From NCBI GenBank assembly GCA_964545875.1, contig CAZJHH010000007.1, positions 83,955 to 147,954 on the forward strand: a stretch of 64,000 nt of DNA. Direction: 5' to 3'. This DNA is from DAIPKP01 sp964545875. Lineage in GTDB: Bacteria > Synergistota > Synergistia > Synergistales > Aminiphilaceae. The notes under the pieces were generated by a model that searched no databases, was not told where the DNA came from, and was given only the letters and a program-made list of their open reading frames with translations. How positions within the stretch are numbered: position 1 is the first letter of the stretch; each line of letters opens with the position of its first letter. Below are positions 32,757 through 40,860 of this stretch, piece by piece. The position numbers and the translations under genes are program-made.

Positions 32757-34892
32757 ATGAACGTCATCGGCACATTTCGCAAATATTTAATTGATTTGAA
32801 TAATTTTGCCACAAAAAAACCGATCCTATATGCTATTCAGAATGGCTTTACATACATGATTCCTCTTGTGTTACTCGGTTCGATGGCGCTCGTTTTTCTA
32901 AGCCTACCCATAGAGGCGTATCAAAATTTTATGCTTCATCTATTTGGAGAAGGATGGAAAAATGCCTTTTCCTATGTTCAGGATGGAACCTCTAACGTTT
33001 TTTCGATTGTTCTAGTCATAGCTATCAGCTATTCCTATACCCAGGAATTGAATAACCGTCAAGATTTTATGGTTCCGATAATGGCTTCCATTACGGCCCT
33101 TGGCTCATATGTTGCCCTTTTGGGTATTAACAAGGCAGGTTTTTCGATTTCTTATTTCGGTGTTATCGGCGTATTTAATGCTCTTGTGGTTTCTCTGGTG
33201 TCGACCACATTGTTCAGAAAATTAAGCAGTATAAGGGTTTTTCGTATAAGGGCTCTCTTTAACGGAGCGAACCCGAATTTCAGTAACGTGGTATCCCTTT
33301 TTATACCAGCCAGCCTTACGATCGTGATCTTTGCCGGCATCAATGAAGCCCTATCCTGTTTTGTGGGGATAGAGAGTATTCAGGGTGCTGTTGCGTCCTC
33401 TCTCAACAGCGTGTTCTCTCATATAGGGTCGGTGCTTTGGCGAGGAATCGTGTTCATTTTACTCGTCCACGTATACTGGTTCTTGGGAATACACGGGAGC
33501 AACATGCTTGAAGCCGTGGCGCAAAACATTTTTGTTCCGGCTCTTCAGACCAATCAGGAACTTGTTTCGTTAGGTATTGCTCCAACGGAAATATTTACAA
33601 AAACATTTTTTGACACCTTTGTTTTTATGGGCGGATGTGGTTCTGCCCTTTGTCTTCTGCTTGCTATGCTTATCGTGGGAAGAAACAAGAGTCACGTAGG
33701 CTTGGCAAAAATGTCTTTGGTACCGGTGCTTTTTAACGTCAACGAACTTATAGTCTTTGGTGTGCCCATCGTTTTAAATCCAATCTATCTGATTCCTTTC
33801 ATATCCGTTCCCTTGATGCTGACAGGTGTATCCTTTTTTTTCGTGCAAGTTGGTTTTGTTCCGTACACCATAAACATGGTGGAATGGACCACGCCGGCTT
33901 TGCTTAGCGGGTATATTGCAACGGGCTCTGTCTGGGGAAGTTGCCTGCAGCTTTTAAATCTGGCACTCGGAACGATATGCTATATTCCCTTTGTCAGGCT
34001 TTCAGTTAAATCATATGAAGCAAGGAAAGATTTGAACTTAAAGAAAATTTGCGATGCTTTCAGGGCTTTGGAAGAATGTGGCGTAACCTCATCGCTCATG
34101 TCGCGCTCCGATGCCGTTGGTGGCATAGCCAGATCGCTTTCCCTCGATTTCGAATATGATTTGCGAAGGAAGGCCTTTGATTTACACTATCAACCCATAG
34201 TCAACGATGTGGGGAGGGTGGTGTCCATAGAGGCGTTGCTACGCTGGAATCACGAAAGCTATGGCCTTATCAGTCCACCCTTGGTCATTGCACTGGCGGA
34301 AGAGGCGGGATTGATTGATAGGCTTGGCAATTTGATTTTTGAGAGAGTATGCGAAGATTTGCAAAAAATGAAAGAGGTTGGTATTCACGATGTAACTGCT
34401 TCCGTAAACGTGTCGGTTATACAGCTTGAAAGTGAGGATTTCATGTCGCACCTTGGAGAAATTATCACGGAGCGCGGTATTTGCTTCACAGACATTGAAA
34501 TTGAAATTACCGAGAGGTTGTCTTTGTCGCGCAGTTTGAAAATTGCTCGTCAAATGGAGAAGATGAACAAACAGGGTGTCAAACTTGCCATGGATGATTT
34601 CGGAGCCGGGCACAGTTCGCTCCTCTATCTGAAGGAGTATAATTTTCACACGATCAAGCTTGATGGTTCATTGGTGCGTGAAATCATAGGTAGCTCTAAC
34701 TGTAGGGATATCATATCGTCCGTTATATCCCTTGGAAAAACTCTCAACTGCCGGGTTGTGGCGGAGTTTGTCGAAGAGGAAGAACAAAGGATGCTTTTGA
34801 AGAAATTCGGATGCGAGTTCTATCAAGGTTATCTGTTCAGTAAAGCTCTGCCCATCGAAGAGATTCTGGAGTACATTCAGGAAAACAGATAG
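32757..34892 (+). CDS. PTS EIIC-like membrane domain fused to an EAL phosphodiesterase
   Basis: A 711-residue fusion. Residues about 1-425 resemble the EIIC permease of the lactose/cellobiose family (CelB/ChbC): an N-terminal NGFTYMIPLVLLGSMALVF helix, the loop FLGIHGSNMLEAVAQNIF around 240, and FNVNELIVFGVPIVLNP near 325, which in EIIC lines the sugar site. Residues about 465-710 are an EAL domain with the catalytic set EALLRW, SVNVS, EIEITE, DDFGAGHSS, IKLDGS, AEFVEEEEQ and YQGYLFS. It should hydrolyse cyclic di-GMP, perhaps in response to a sugar. No EIIA or EIIB is encoded nearby. The gene is clearly more A+T-rich than the window average. AAGGGAG precedes the ATG. Confidence 0.92.
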   Translation: MNVIGTFRKYLIDLNNFATKKPILYAIQNGFTYMIPLVLLGSMALVFLSLPIEAYQNFMLHLFGEGWKNAFSYVQDGTSNVFSIVLVIAISYSYTQELNNRQDFMVPIMASITALGSYVALLGINKAGFSISYFGVIGVFNALVVSLVSTTLFRKLSSIRVFRIRALFNGANPNFSNVVSLFIPASLTIVIFAGINEALSCFVGIESIQGAVASSLNSVFSHIGSVLWRGIVFILLVHVYWFLGIHGSNMLEAVAQNIFVPALQTNQELVSLGIAPTEIFTKTFFDTFVFMGGCGSALCLLLAMLIVGRNKSHVGLAKMSLVPVLFNVNELIVFGVPIVLNPIYLIPFISVPLMLTGVSFFFVQVGFVPYTINMVEWTTPALLSGYIATGSVWGSCLQLLNLALGTICYIPFVRLSVKSYEARKDLNLKKICDAFRALEECGVTSSLMSRSDAVGGIARSLSLDFEYDLRRKAFDLHYQPIVNDVGRVVSIEALLRWNHESYGLISPPLVIALAEEAGLIDRLGNLIFERVCEDLQKMKEVGIHDVTASVNVSVIQLESEDFMSHLGEIITERGICFTDIEIEITERLSLSRSLKIARQMEKMNKQGVKLAMDDFGAGHSSLLYLKEYNFHTIKLDGSLVREIIGSSNCRDIISSVISLGKTLNCRVVAEFVEEEEQRMLLKKFGCEFYQGYLFSKALPIEEILEYIQENR

Positions 34893-34971
34893 AATATAAT
34901 ACCGGCGTTGTCATGTCCCGGCGGAAAAATGGATCTGGAAAGAATTTCCTTTTGCAAAGGACGGCGGATAT

Positions 34972-35640
34972 ATGATTATCGATATGCATCTCCATACGGC
35001 GGAATATTCCGGGGATAGCGTGTTGCCCGTGGAAGAGGCGGTTCGCCGGGGGCTGGAAATCGGCCTTGACGGAATCTGCGTTACCGATCATGAAAGCCTG
35101 GGAATTATGGAGCGGGCGGAGGAGCTTACCCGGCGCTACGAATTTCTGGTTCTTCCGGGAGTGGAGATTCTTACCCTGCAGGGAGATTTCCTGGCCTTCG
35201 GCCTGAAGGAAGTGCCCTCCGGGAGAATCGATTTTGCGGAGCTCCAGAGACTTTTGCGGGAGAAAGAAGGATTCGCCGTGGCGGCACATCCCTACCGGGA
35301 TAACGGACGGGGTGCGGAGGATCGGCTCTTCGGCCTGGAGGAGCCCTTCGGCATAGAGGTTTGCAACGGAAGAACCAAGCCTCGCCACAATATGCAGGCC
35401 CTGGAAACGGCGGGGCTTCTCGGTTCTCTTCGTACGGGAGGAAGCGATGCCCACACTCTTTCGGAGGTGGGACGGTTCGCCACGAAGATCCATGCTCCGG
35501 TGCGGCATCTTGGGGATTTTATCGCCGCCCTTCGGGAGGGAGAAGCCACCCCCGTGGAATATTGGGAGGGAGCTTTCCGGGAGCCGCTTTTCTGCGATCT
35601 CGGGGTTTCTCCCTTAGGGGCCTGCGCCGGGGCGGTCTAG
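34972..35640 (+). CDS. PHP-domain metal-dependent phosphoesterase
   Basis: A 222-residue single PHP domain. Metal-binding motifs appear in order: DMHLHTAEYSGD (His-x-His, residues 4-15), CVTDHESLG (Asp-His, about 37), PGVEILT (Glu, about 62), AAHPYRDN (His, about 103), EVCNGR and GGSDAHTLSEVG (Asp-His, about 162). Members hydrolyse histidinol phosphate, nucleotide or oligonucleotide phosphates; this compact form most resembles TrpH/YciV-like enzymes but lacks their usual middle insertion. AAAGGACG precedes the ATG. It is 10 bp upstream of an ApgM-like gene, forming a three-gene unit. Confidence 0.9.
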   Translation: MIIDMHLHTAEYSGDSVLPVEEAVRRGLEIGLDGICVTDHESLGIMERAEELTRRYEFLVLPGVEILTLQGDFLAFGLKEVPSGRIDFAELQRLLREKEGFAVAAHPYRDNGRGAEDRLFGLEEPFGIEVCNGRTKPRHNMQALETAGLLGSLRTGGSDAHTLSEVGRFATKIHAPVRHLGDFIAALREGEATPVEYWEGAFREPLFCDLGVSPLGACAGAV

Positions 35641-35650
35641 GAAAAATTTC

Positions 35651-36955
35651 ATGAGAGCCATTCTGGTTATTCTCGACGGCCTTGGAGATAGAGGATTTCC
35701 GGAGTTCGGAGGAAAAACCCCTCTTCAGGCGGCTCATACCCCTCACATGGATGCCATCGCCGCATCCGGCATTACCGGGCTTTATCACAGTACCTGCCAG
35801 GGTATGGTCATGCCCAGTGAAATGGCCCATTTCGTTCTCTTCGGCTACGATCTCAAGGACTTTCCCGGTCGGGGATATATCGAGGCGGTGGGGCGGGGTC
35901 TTCCGGTGAAAACCGAGGATGTGGCCTTTCTGGCCCGTATGTTTCACGTGGAACCCCGGGAGGAGGAATACCTGCTTCTTCACGAAAAGGTTTCCGTGGA
36001 GGCGAAGGATTTCGATTTCCTCTGCCGGGGGGTTTCTCCCTGGAAACGAGGGAATTGCACCATATCCCTCCATCCCTCGGGAGGCAACGGGGGCATCGCT
36101 CTTCTTCGGGGAGGCGGAAGCCCCGAGGTGACGGATTCCAACCCCATTCACGAAGGGCGTCCGATTATGGAAGTTCTTCCTCTGGAAGAGGCCCGGGAGA
36201 TGGAGGCCGCCCGAAAGACTGCGGCGTACTGTAACGAATATTCCCTCTGGACCTACGACGTCCTTGAGAACCATCCCGTAAACCGGCAGCGCCGAGCCTC
36301 CGGAGAGATCCCTCTCAACATGGTCACCTTCCAGCGTCCGGGGCGTTTTCGAAAACTCCCATCCTTCCAGCACGCCTGGGGACTCCGGCCTCTCTGCATC
36401 GCTTCGGGGGCCCTCTACTTCGGTCTCTGCGGCATCCTCGGCATGGATGTCCTTCCGGTAAGGGATAGCGGCGATTGGGGGGCGGATCTTCTCGAGCGGC
36501 TTCAAAGGGCCTGGGAGGCAAAGGAGTACGATTTTATCTACGTCCACACCAAGGCCCCCGATGAAATGGCGCATGGTGGGAATCCCGACGAAAAGCGGCG
36601 GGTTATCGAATCGCTGGACAAGGCTTTGGAATGGGTGGTGAAGAAGGTGCTTCCCCATGAGGATGTGGTTTTCGTACTCACCTCGGATCACTCCACCCCC
36701 AGCGGGGGAACCATGATCCACTCCGGTGAGCCCGTACCTCTCGCCATAACGGGAAAGTATGCCCGCCGGGACGAGGTGCGGCATTTCGACGAGATTCGAT
36801 GCGCTTCGGGAGCTCTCGGCATGGTCCGGGGGCACGAGCTGATGTACATGATCCTGAATTTGCTCGATAGAGGCAAACTCCAGGGCTTGATGGACAGCCC
36901 CGGAAACCAGCCCTATTTCCCCGGCCCCTATCGCAGTCTGAGGAGACGGATATGA
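35651..36955 (+). CDS. ApgM-like phosphoglycerate mutase/metalloenzyme (alkaline phosphatase superfamily)
   Basis: A 434-residue protein resembling archaeal-type cofactor-independent phosphoglycerate mutase. The first metal loop is LVILDGLGDR (residues 5-14). The nucleophile region is MPSEMAHFVLFGYDL (about 55-69, Ser as nucleophile, where ApgM has GSDTAHLALLGYD), then FPGRGYIEAVGRGLP. Late metal ligands lie in VHTKAPDEMAHGGNP (about 297-311) and LTSDHSTPSGG (about 343-353). The changed residues before the Ser and the neighbours leave room for a different phosphomutase or phosphatase substrate. Its last bases overlap the next gene (ATGA). Confidence 0.85.
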   Translation: MRAILVILDGLGDRGFPEFGGKTPLQAAHTPHMDAIAASGITGLYHSTCQGMVMPSEMAHFVLFGYDLKDFPGRGYIEAVGRGLPVKTEDVAFLARMFHVEPREEEYLLLHEKVSVEAKDFDFLCRGVSPWKRGNCTISLHPSGGNGGIALLRGGGSPEVTDSNPIHEGRPIMEVLPLEEAREMEAARKTAAYCNEYSLWTYDVLENHPVNRQRRASGEIPLNMVTFQRPGRFRKLPSFQHAWGLRPLCIASGALYFGLCGILGMDVLPVRDSGDWGADLLERLQRAWEAKEYDFIYVHTKAPDEMAHGGNPDEKRRVIESLDKALEWVVKKVLPHEDVVFVLTSDHSTPSGGTMIHSGEPVPLAITGKYARRDEVRHFDEIRCASGALGMVRGHELMYMILNLLDRGKLQGLMDSPGNQPYFPGPYRSLRRRI

Positions 36956-37746
36956 AGGAGGGGCTTCGGCGTCTGCTTTCGGACAAGGGCGAAAACGTAT
37001 GGCCCCTTCCGGAATGGATGCTGCCGGAGGAAGTTCTGGGCGACCTGAGACGGGAGCCATCCCTGGGAATCGTGGAAATTGCGGGAAAGGACAGTATCGC
37101 TGCGGCGGTGGCGGAGGGAAATTCCCGGCGCTTTTCCGGCATGCTCCCCACCGTGGCCTATACGGGTACTCAATATGGAGATTGGGAAGCCCCCTTCAGA
37201 GCGGTGGAGGAGCTTCGAAAGCGTCTTTCTTCGGAGGTGCGGCTTTACCCGCCTGTGGTGCTGGGATCTCCGGAGCTCTGGAGAGATCTCTGCGGCAAGG
37301 GGCTCTATCAGTGGCAGAAGCGCTACGGCTTTGCCTCTCCCTGTACCGCCTGCCATTTGTACTTTCATGTTCTTCGCGTGCCCTTGGCAGGGCACCTCGG
37401 AAGCTCCGCCATTATAGGAGGAGAGCGGGTCTCTCACGACGGCAGAATAAAGCTGAGCCAGGTGGCTCTTTCTCTGGATATTTTTCGGAACTTCCTCGGC
37501 CGATACGGCATGGAACTTCTCATGCCCCTGAGGGATGTGAAAGAAACTTCGGAAATAAATCGCATTCTCGGAGGAGATTATGGAGAGGGAGCGGAGCAGC
37601 TCCGCTGCGTCTTGAGCGGCAACTATGCAGGGGAGGATGGAGAAGTGTTCTTTCGGGAGGAAGCCGTGAAGGCTTTCCTCGAAAAATACGCTCTTCCCCG
37701 GGCAGAGAGGTGGCTCCGGGAAAAGTTCTTTCTTTCCGCAGAGTAG
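36952..37746 (+). CDS. PP-loop-like protein of unknown function
   Basis: A 264-residue protein. An IVEIAGKDSIAAAVA segment (about residues 40-54) looks like a variant PP-loop (SGGKDS in ATP-pyrophosphatases such as ThiI and TtuA); a strand with PTVAYTGTQYGDWE follows, as expected for an HUP-type fold. A CTAC pair (about 131-134) after KRYGFASP and a His-rich stretch (CHLYFHVLRVPLAGHLG) could bind a metal or Fe-S cluster, as in tRNA-thiolating enzymes. Its ATG overlaps the ApgM-like stop, so the genes are translationally coupled. I do not recognise a named family. A link to sulfur transfer or nucleotide modification is only a guess. Confidence 0.75.
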   Translation: MKEGLRRLLSDKGENVWPLPEWMLPEEVLGDLRREPSLGIVEIAGKDSIAAAVAEGNSRRFSGMLPTVAYTGTQYGDWEAPFRAVEELRKRLSSEVRLYPPVVLGSPELWRDLCGKGLYQWQKRYGFASPCTACHLYFHVLRVPLAGHLGSSAIIGGERVSHDGRIKLSQVALSLDIFRNFLGRYGMELLMPLRDVKETSEINRILGGDYGEGAEQLRCVLSGNYAGEDGEVFFREEAVKAFLEKYALPRAERWLREKFFLSAE

Positions 37747-37809
37747 TACGCCAATCCGAAAAGGCTGGTACCACGAGGGCCGGGGCGATGGGTTTCGAAC
37801 AGAGGGAAG

Positions 37810-37833
37810 AAAAACGCTCCTCGGCGCTTTTTT
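37810..37833. terminator. Bidirectional terminator between convergent operons
   Basis: A short stem CGC/GCG extends on both sides through AAAAA and TTTTTT runs (37810-37814 and 37828-37833) with one bulged base and a 6-nt loop. It lies 65 bp after the PP-loop-like gene, facing rlmD. Confidence 0.65.
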
Positions 37834-37914
37834 CCAGCTCTTCGCTAGCCATATGCCGCGGCCCTTTTCGGGAGTGCTTTCGAAGGGAAGTACAAAAATT
37901 CCCGGGCGAAAAAG

Positions 37915-39294
37915 TCAGGAATCCTTTTTTTGGAGCATGGCTACGGTCTCCACGTGAGCGGTTTGGGGAAACATGTCGAAGCAGCGGTAGCTTTGGAAGA
38001 CATAGCCTCCGTCGCAGAGAATTCGCAAATCCCGGGCCAGAGTGGCGGGATTGCAGGAAACGTAAACCACCTGCCGGGGCATGAGTTTGAGGATCTCCTG
38101 AAGTACCGGGGGTTCGCATCCCTTTCGGGGCGGATCCAGGTAAAGCATCTCCGGAGGAGTGCTCCGGGACTGCAGAAATTCCCCCGCATCGCCCTGAACG
38201 AAACGTACCGAGGAAAATCCCTGGGCCTCCATATTTTTTCTGCCGTAGGTCACCGAGGTGCCTCCGAATTCCACTGCCTGAAGCTGCTTCGTGTGGGGGG
38301 CGAGAAACACCGTGAGAGCCCCCACTCCCGCATAAAGCTCCACGATGGAATCGGGCTGGCACGCCGCAGCGTATGATGCGGCATGAGAGAAAAGCTGCTC
38401 CGCCTGGGAGGTGTTTACCTGAAAGAAAGAGTTCATGGGAAAGGATAGCTCTCGGGATTGCAGACGCTCCCGAAATTCGCCGGACCCCCGGAGATGCCGG
38501 TATTCCTCGGCAAAAAGAGAATTTCCCGGCTCTCTCTGGATTCCCAGAGAGAGATGCCCCTCCTTGTCGAACCCATCCAGAAGTTCCCCCACCTCCTGAC
38601 GAATCCATTCCTCCTGCTTTTTCGAGGGAGTGGCTCCTACGAGGAGGGTTATTCCCAGAGAGCAGGCGGTTTCCCGCAGAAGAATATGCCGGAGGAACCC
38701 CCGCTGTTTCTCCTCGGAATATCCCGGAAGAAACTCGGAACCCACCAGGCTTTCCATCTTGCGATACAGTTCGTTGAGTGCCGGGGGAAGAATACGGCAC
38801 TTCCGCACCCGCACCAGCCGATGGCTTCGCTCCCGGTAAAAGCCCGTAAAGGCCCCTTTTCCGGAGAGCTTGGCCTGCACGGGAAAGGCCGCTTTGTTAC
38901 GGTATCCCCAGGCTTTGGGGCTTGCCACGCAAGGGGCGGGATCTTCCTGAGGCTCCAGTTTTCCAAGCCGCTGAAGGGCTCCCCGGACCATCTCCGTTTT
39001 AAGCTGCAGCTGCAGAGGATAGGCGGCGTGCTGCAGCTGGCAGCCCCCGCATTCGCCGTACCAGGGGCAGGGGGGAGCGGTCCGCAGTTCCTGGGCTTGC
39101 AGAACCTCCAGAACCTTTCCCCGGGCATAGTCTTTTTTTTCTTCCAGAATCTTCAGGCGCACCTTCTCTCCCGGCAACGCTCCGGGGACGAAAATGATTT
39201 TTCCTCCCGGAGAACGGGCGATGCCCTCTCCCTGATGGGTCATGCGTTCTATGGGAACCTCGAGATATTCGGGAAGCCTGTTCGAATTTGTCAT
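37915..39294 (-). CDS. rlmD: 23S rRNA (uracil-5)-methyltransferase, RlmD/TrmA family
   Basis: A 459-residue SAM-dependent RNA methyltransferase. A TRAM domain (about residues 10-65) is followed by the [4Fe-4S] ligands CPWYGECGGCQLQH, with a fourth Cys further on (AFTGFYRERSHRLVRVRKC). The SAM-binding domain contains FFQVNTSQAEQL, VELYAGVGALT and LYLDPPRKGCEPP, and the catalytic Cys is in YVSCNPATLARDL (about 415). The exact target uridine of RumA-like enzymes varies, so RlmD versus RlmC/TrmA is a family-level call. The ATG at 39294 has GGAG eight bases upstream; the frame to 39402 is not needed. Confidence 0.93.
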   Translation of the reverse strand: MTNSNRLPEYLEVPIERMTHQGEGIARSPGGKIIFVPGALPGEKVRLKILEEKKDYARGKVLEVLQAQELRTAPPCPWYGECGGCQLQHAAYPLQLQLKTEMVRGALQRLGKLEPQEDPAPCVASPKAWGYRNKAAFPVQAKLSGKGAFTGFYRERSHRLVRVRKCRILPPALNELYRKMESLVGSEFLPGYSEEKQRGFLRHILLRETACSLGITLLVGATPSKKQEEWIRQEVGELLDGFDKEGHLSLGIQREPGNSLFAEEYRHLRGSGEFRERLQSRELSFPMNSFFQVNTSQAEQLFSHAASYAAACQPDSIVELYAGVGALTVFLAPHTKQLQAVEFGGTSVTYGRKNMEAQGFSSVRFVQGDAGEFLQSRSTPPEMLYLDPPRKGCEPPVLQEILKLMPRQVVYVSCNPATLARDLRILCDGGYVFQSYRCFDMFPQTAHVETVAMLQKKDS

Positions 39295-39373
39295 TATTTT
39301 CTCTCCGTTCCTGAAATTTCCGGATGTCCGAGCATCCGGAGGCACCTTCAAGAAAATGAGGCCTATGGAGAGA

Positions 39374-39402
39374 AGTATGGGGCAGAGAGAGCCCAAAGTC
39401 AA
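39374..39402 (-). promoter_or_regulatory. Probable rlmD promoter
   Basis: On the minus strand TTGACT (39397-39402), a 17-bp spacer and CATACT (39374-39379) lie 80 bp upstream of the rlmD start. A small leader hairpin, TCCGGATG...CATCCGGA (39319-39340), follows. Confidence 0.6.
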
Positions 39403-39460
39403 AGGTTCTCTGAAAGGTCATACCTTTTCCGAAATACCCGGAATTTTTCGGGGTTATACA

Positions 39461-40276
39461 CTATCTCCCGGAGCCGGGTTTCATTCCCTTTATGATGGCG
39501 CTTCCGAAAGCTCCGTCAAGCTCCCGGCGTTCTTCCGGGGAGAGTTCCGGAAAGAGAGCCTCTCCCAGGGAGTCCGGAAAGGCGTAGATTTTGGTGCATG
39601 TCACGGCGACATTTTCAAAGCCCGCGGCGTCCATTTTTTTTCGGTACTCCTCCGAAAGAAGCGCCCCCGCAATGCATCCCGACCAGGCCGCCACATTGCT
39701 CGCTCCTCTTGCGGAAACGGGCCGCAGAAAGACCGTATCCGCAACACAGAAGCGTCCTCCCGGACGGAGCACCCGAAAAGCCTCCCGGAGCACCGCATCC
39801 TTATCAGGAGAAAGATTGATCACGCAGTTGGATATGATTACATCCACGGAGCAATCCTCCAAAGGCATGGTTTCGATATATCCCTTCACGAAAGAAACGT
39901 TTTCGACTCCCTTCAGATTCTCCTCCGCCGTGGCTAGCATTTCCTCGGTCATGTCCAGGCCGATGACCTTGCCCGTGGGCCCCGTAGCCCGGGAAGCGAG
40001 AAAAAGATCCAGACCAGCTCCGCTTCCGAGATCCAGCACGGTTTCTCCCGGGCGAATGTTCGCCTCTTCCAAGGGGTTGCCGCAGCCGAAGGATTGAGAG
40101 CCCGTGGCGCCGGGAGCTCCCTGCAGGGCCTCCTCGGCGTAGTTTCCTTCGGTTATTGCCGAGGTTCCCCGAGTGTTTTCCGGTCCGCAGCAGCATCCCC
40201 GGGAGCCGCAGCAGGAGGTTCCTCCCTGAATGGCCCGGGCATATTTTTTCGCCACTTCCTTGCGCAGATCTTCCAT
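39461..40276 (-). CDS. arsM: Arsenite S-adenosylmethyltransferase
   Basis: Methylates As(III) to methylated, partly volatile arsenicals. A 271-residue SAM methyltransferase with VLDLGSGAGLDLFLASRA (motif I) and the conserved ArsM cysteines: an N-terminal cluster (SCCGSRGCCCG, about residues 20-30), FGCGNP (about 63), SNCVINLSPDK (about 148) and WSGCIAGAL (about 198). The last three correspond to the As(III)-binding triad of algal CmArsM. The ATG at 40276 follows AAAGGAG and lies 2 bp after the ArsR stop, so the two are cotranscribed. No arsenite pump or reductase is seen next to it. Confidence 0.95.
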   Translation of the reverse strand: MEDLRKEVAKKYARAIQGGTSCCGSRGCCCGPENTRGTSAITEGNYAEEALQGAPGATGSQSFGCGNPLEEANIRPGETVLDLGSGAGLDLFLASRATGPTGKVIGLDMTEEMLATAEENLKGVENVSFVKGYIETMPLEDCSVDVIISNCVINLSPDKDAVLREAFRVLRPGGRFCVADTVFLRPVSARGASNVAAWSGCIAGALLSEEYRKKMDAAGFENVAVTCTKIYAFPDSLGEALFPELSPEERRELDGAFGSAIIKGMKPGSGR

Positions 40277-40278
40277 GT

Positions 40279-40665
40279 TCAGCACTCCTTTGCAGTATTC
40301 GATTTCACAGATCCCCTTTCTTCTCGGGAAGGGCAATTGCACGTGTGGTCTTCCAGAAGAACCTGGATCTTTGCGCTATCTCTTTCCATGGAGGGGTCTC
40401 CGGAAAGAGAGTCCTGAAGCCATTGAAGGAACCGGGGGTCAAGTTCCGGAGAGAGGCGGTAATAGACCCATTTTCCTCGTTTTTCACACGTTACTCCCCG
40501 GGCCTCCACGAGAAGGCTCATGTGGCGGGAGGCGGTGGAAGGAGCAATTTCGAGAAGCTCTCCGATTTCGCAAAGACAGAGCTCTCCGTGTCGGAGAAGC
40601 GCTGAAAATGCCCGGAGCCGATTCGTCTCTCCCAGGGCTTTCAAAAGAAAAACTGTTTCTTTCAT
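40279..40665 (-). CDS. arsR: ArsR-family arsenite-responsive repressor
   Basis: A 128-residue winged-helix repressor. The As(III) pair is in ELCLCEIGELL (CxC in the recognition-helix region, about residues 29-31), followed by IAPSTASRHMSLLVEARGV and the wing GKWVYYRLS. The C-terminal tail adds CNC and a terminal Cys (HTCNCPSREE, AKEC), which may give extra thiol ligands. GGAGG precedes the ATG. It leads arsR-arsM and overlaps a promoter-operator seen just upstream, fitting classic autoregulation. It differs from the zinc-type sensor at 6651, which has no CxC and has the alpha-5 site. Confidence 0.94.
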   Translation of the reverse strand: MKETVFLLKALGETNRLRAFSALLRHGELCLCEIGELLEIAPSTASRHMSLLVEARGVTCEKRGKWVYYRLSPELDPRFLQWLQDSLSGDPSMERDSAKIQVLLEDHTCNCPSREERGSVKSNTAKEC

Positions 40666-40691
40666 CAGAACCTCCGGTAGTACGTTTTGTT

Positions 40692-40741
40692 AGTTGCGCA
40701 ACTGACGAAATGAAAATAGCTCCTTTGAAAAGATTTGTCAA
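40692..40741 (-). promoter_or_regulatory. arsR: Promoter and operator of arsR-arsM
   Basis: On the minus strand TTGACA (40736-40741), a 17-bp spacer and TATTTT (40713-40718) form a good promoter. Just downstream the perfect palindrome AGTTGCGCAACT (40692-40703) covers the transcription start region. TTGCGCAA cores are common in ArsR operators. Confidence 0.85.
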
Positions 40742-40860
40742 CAGAATTTCCATGTTCCGGAAAACTTCGGGAGATTTTTGAGTTTTCGGGAAAGAGAAGA
40801 AAGATGGTGTAGAATAAGAGCCATACTCGGTATCATCCGGCATTTTTGGAGCTTAGGGGT

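Noticed and set aside
37747..37914. tRNA-like string GGGTTTCGAACAG near 37790
   Set aside because: It resembles a T-arm by chance, but no acceptor, D or anticodon stem can be built around it.
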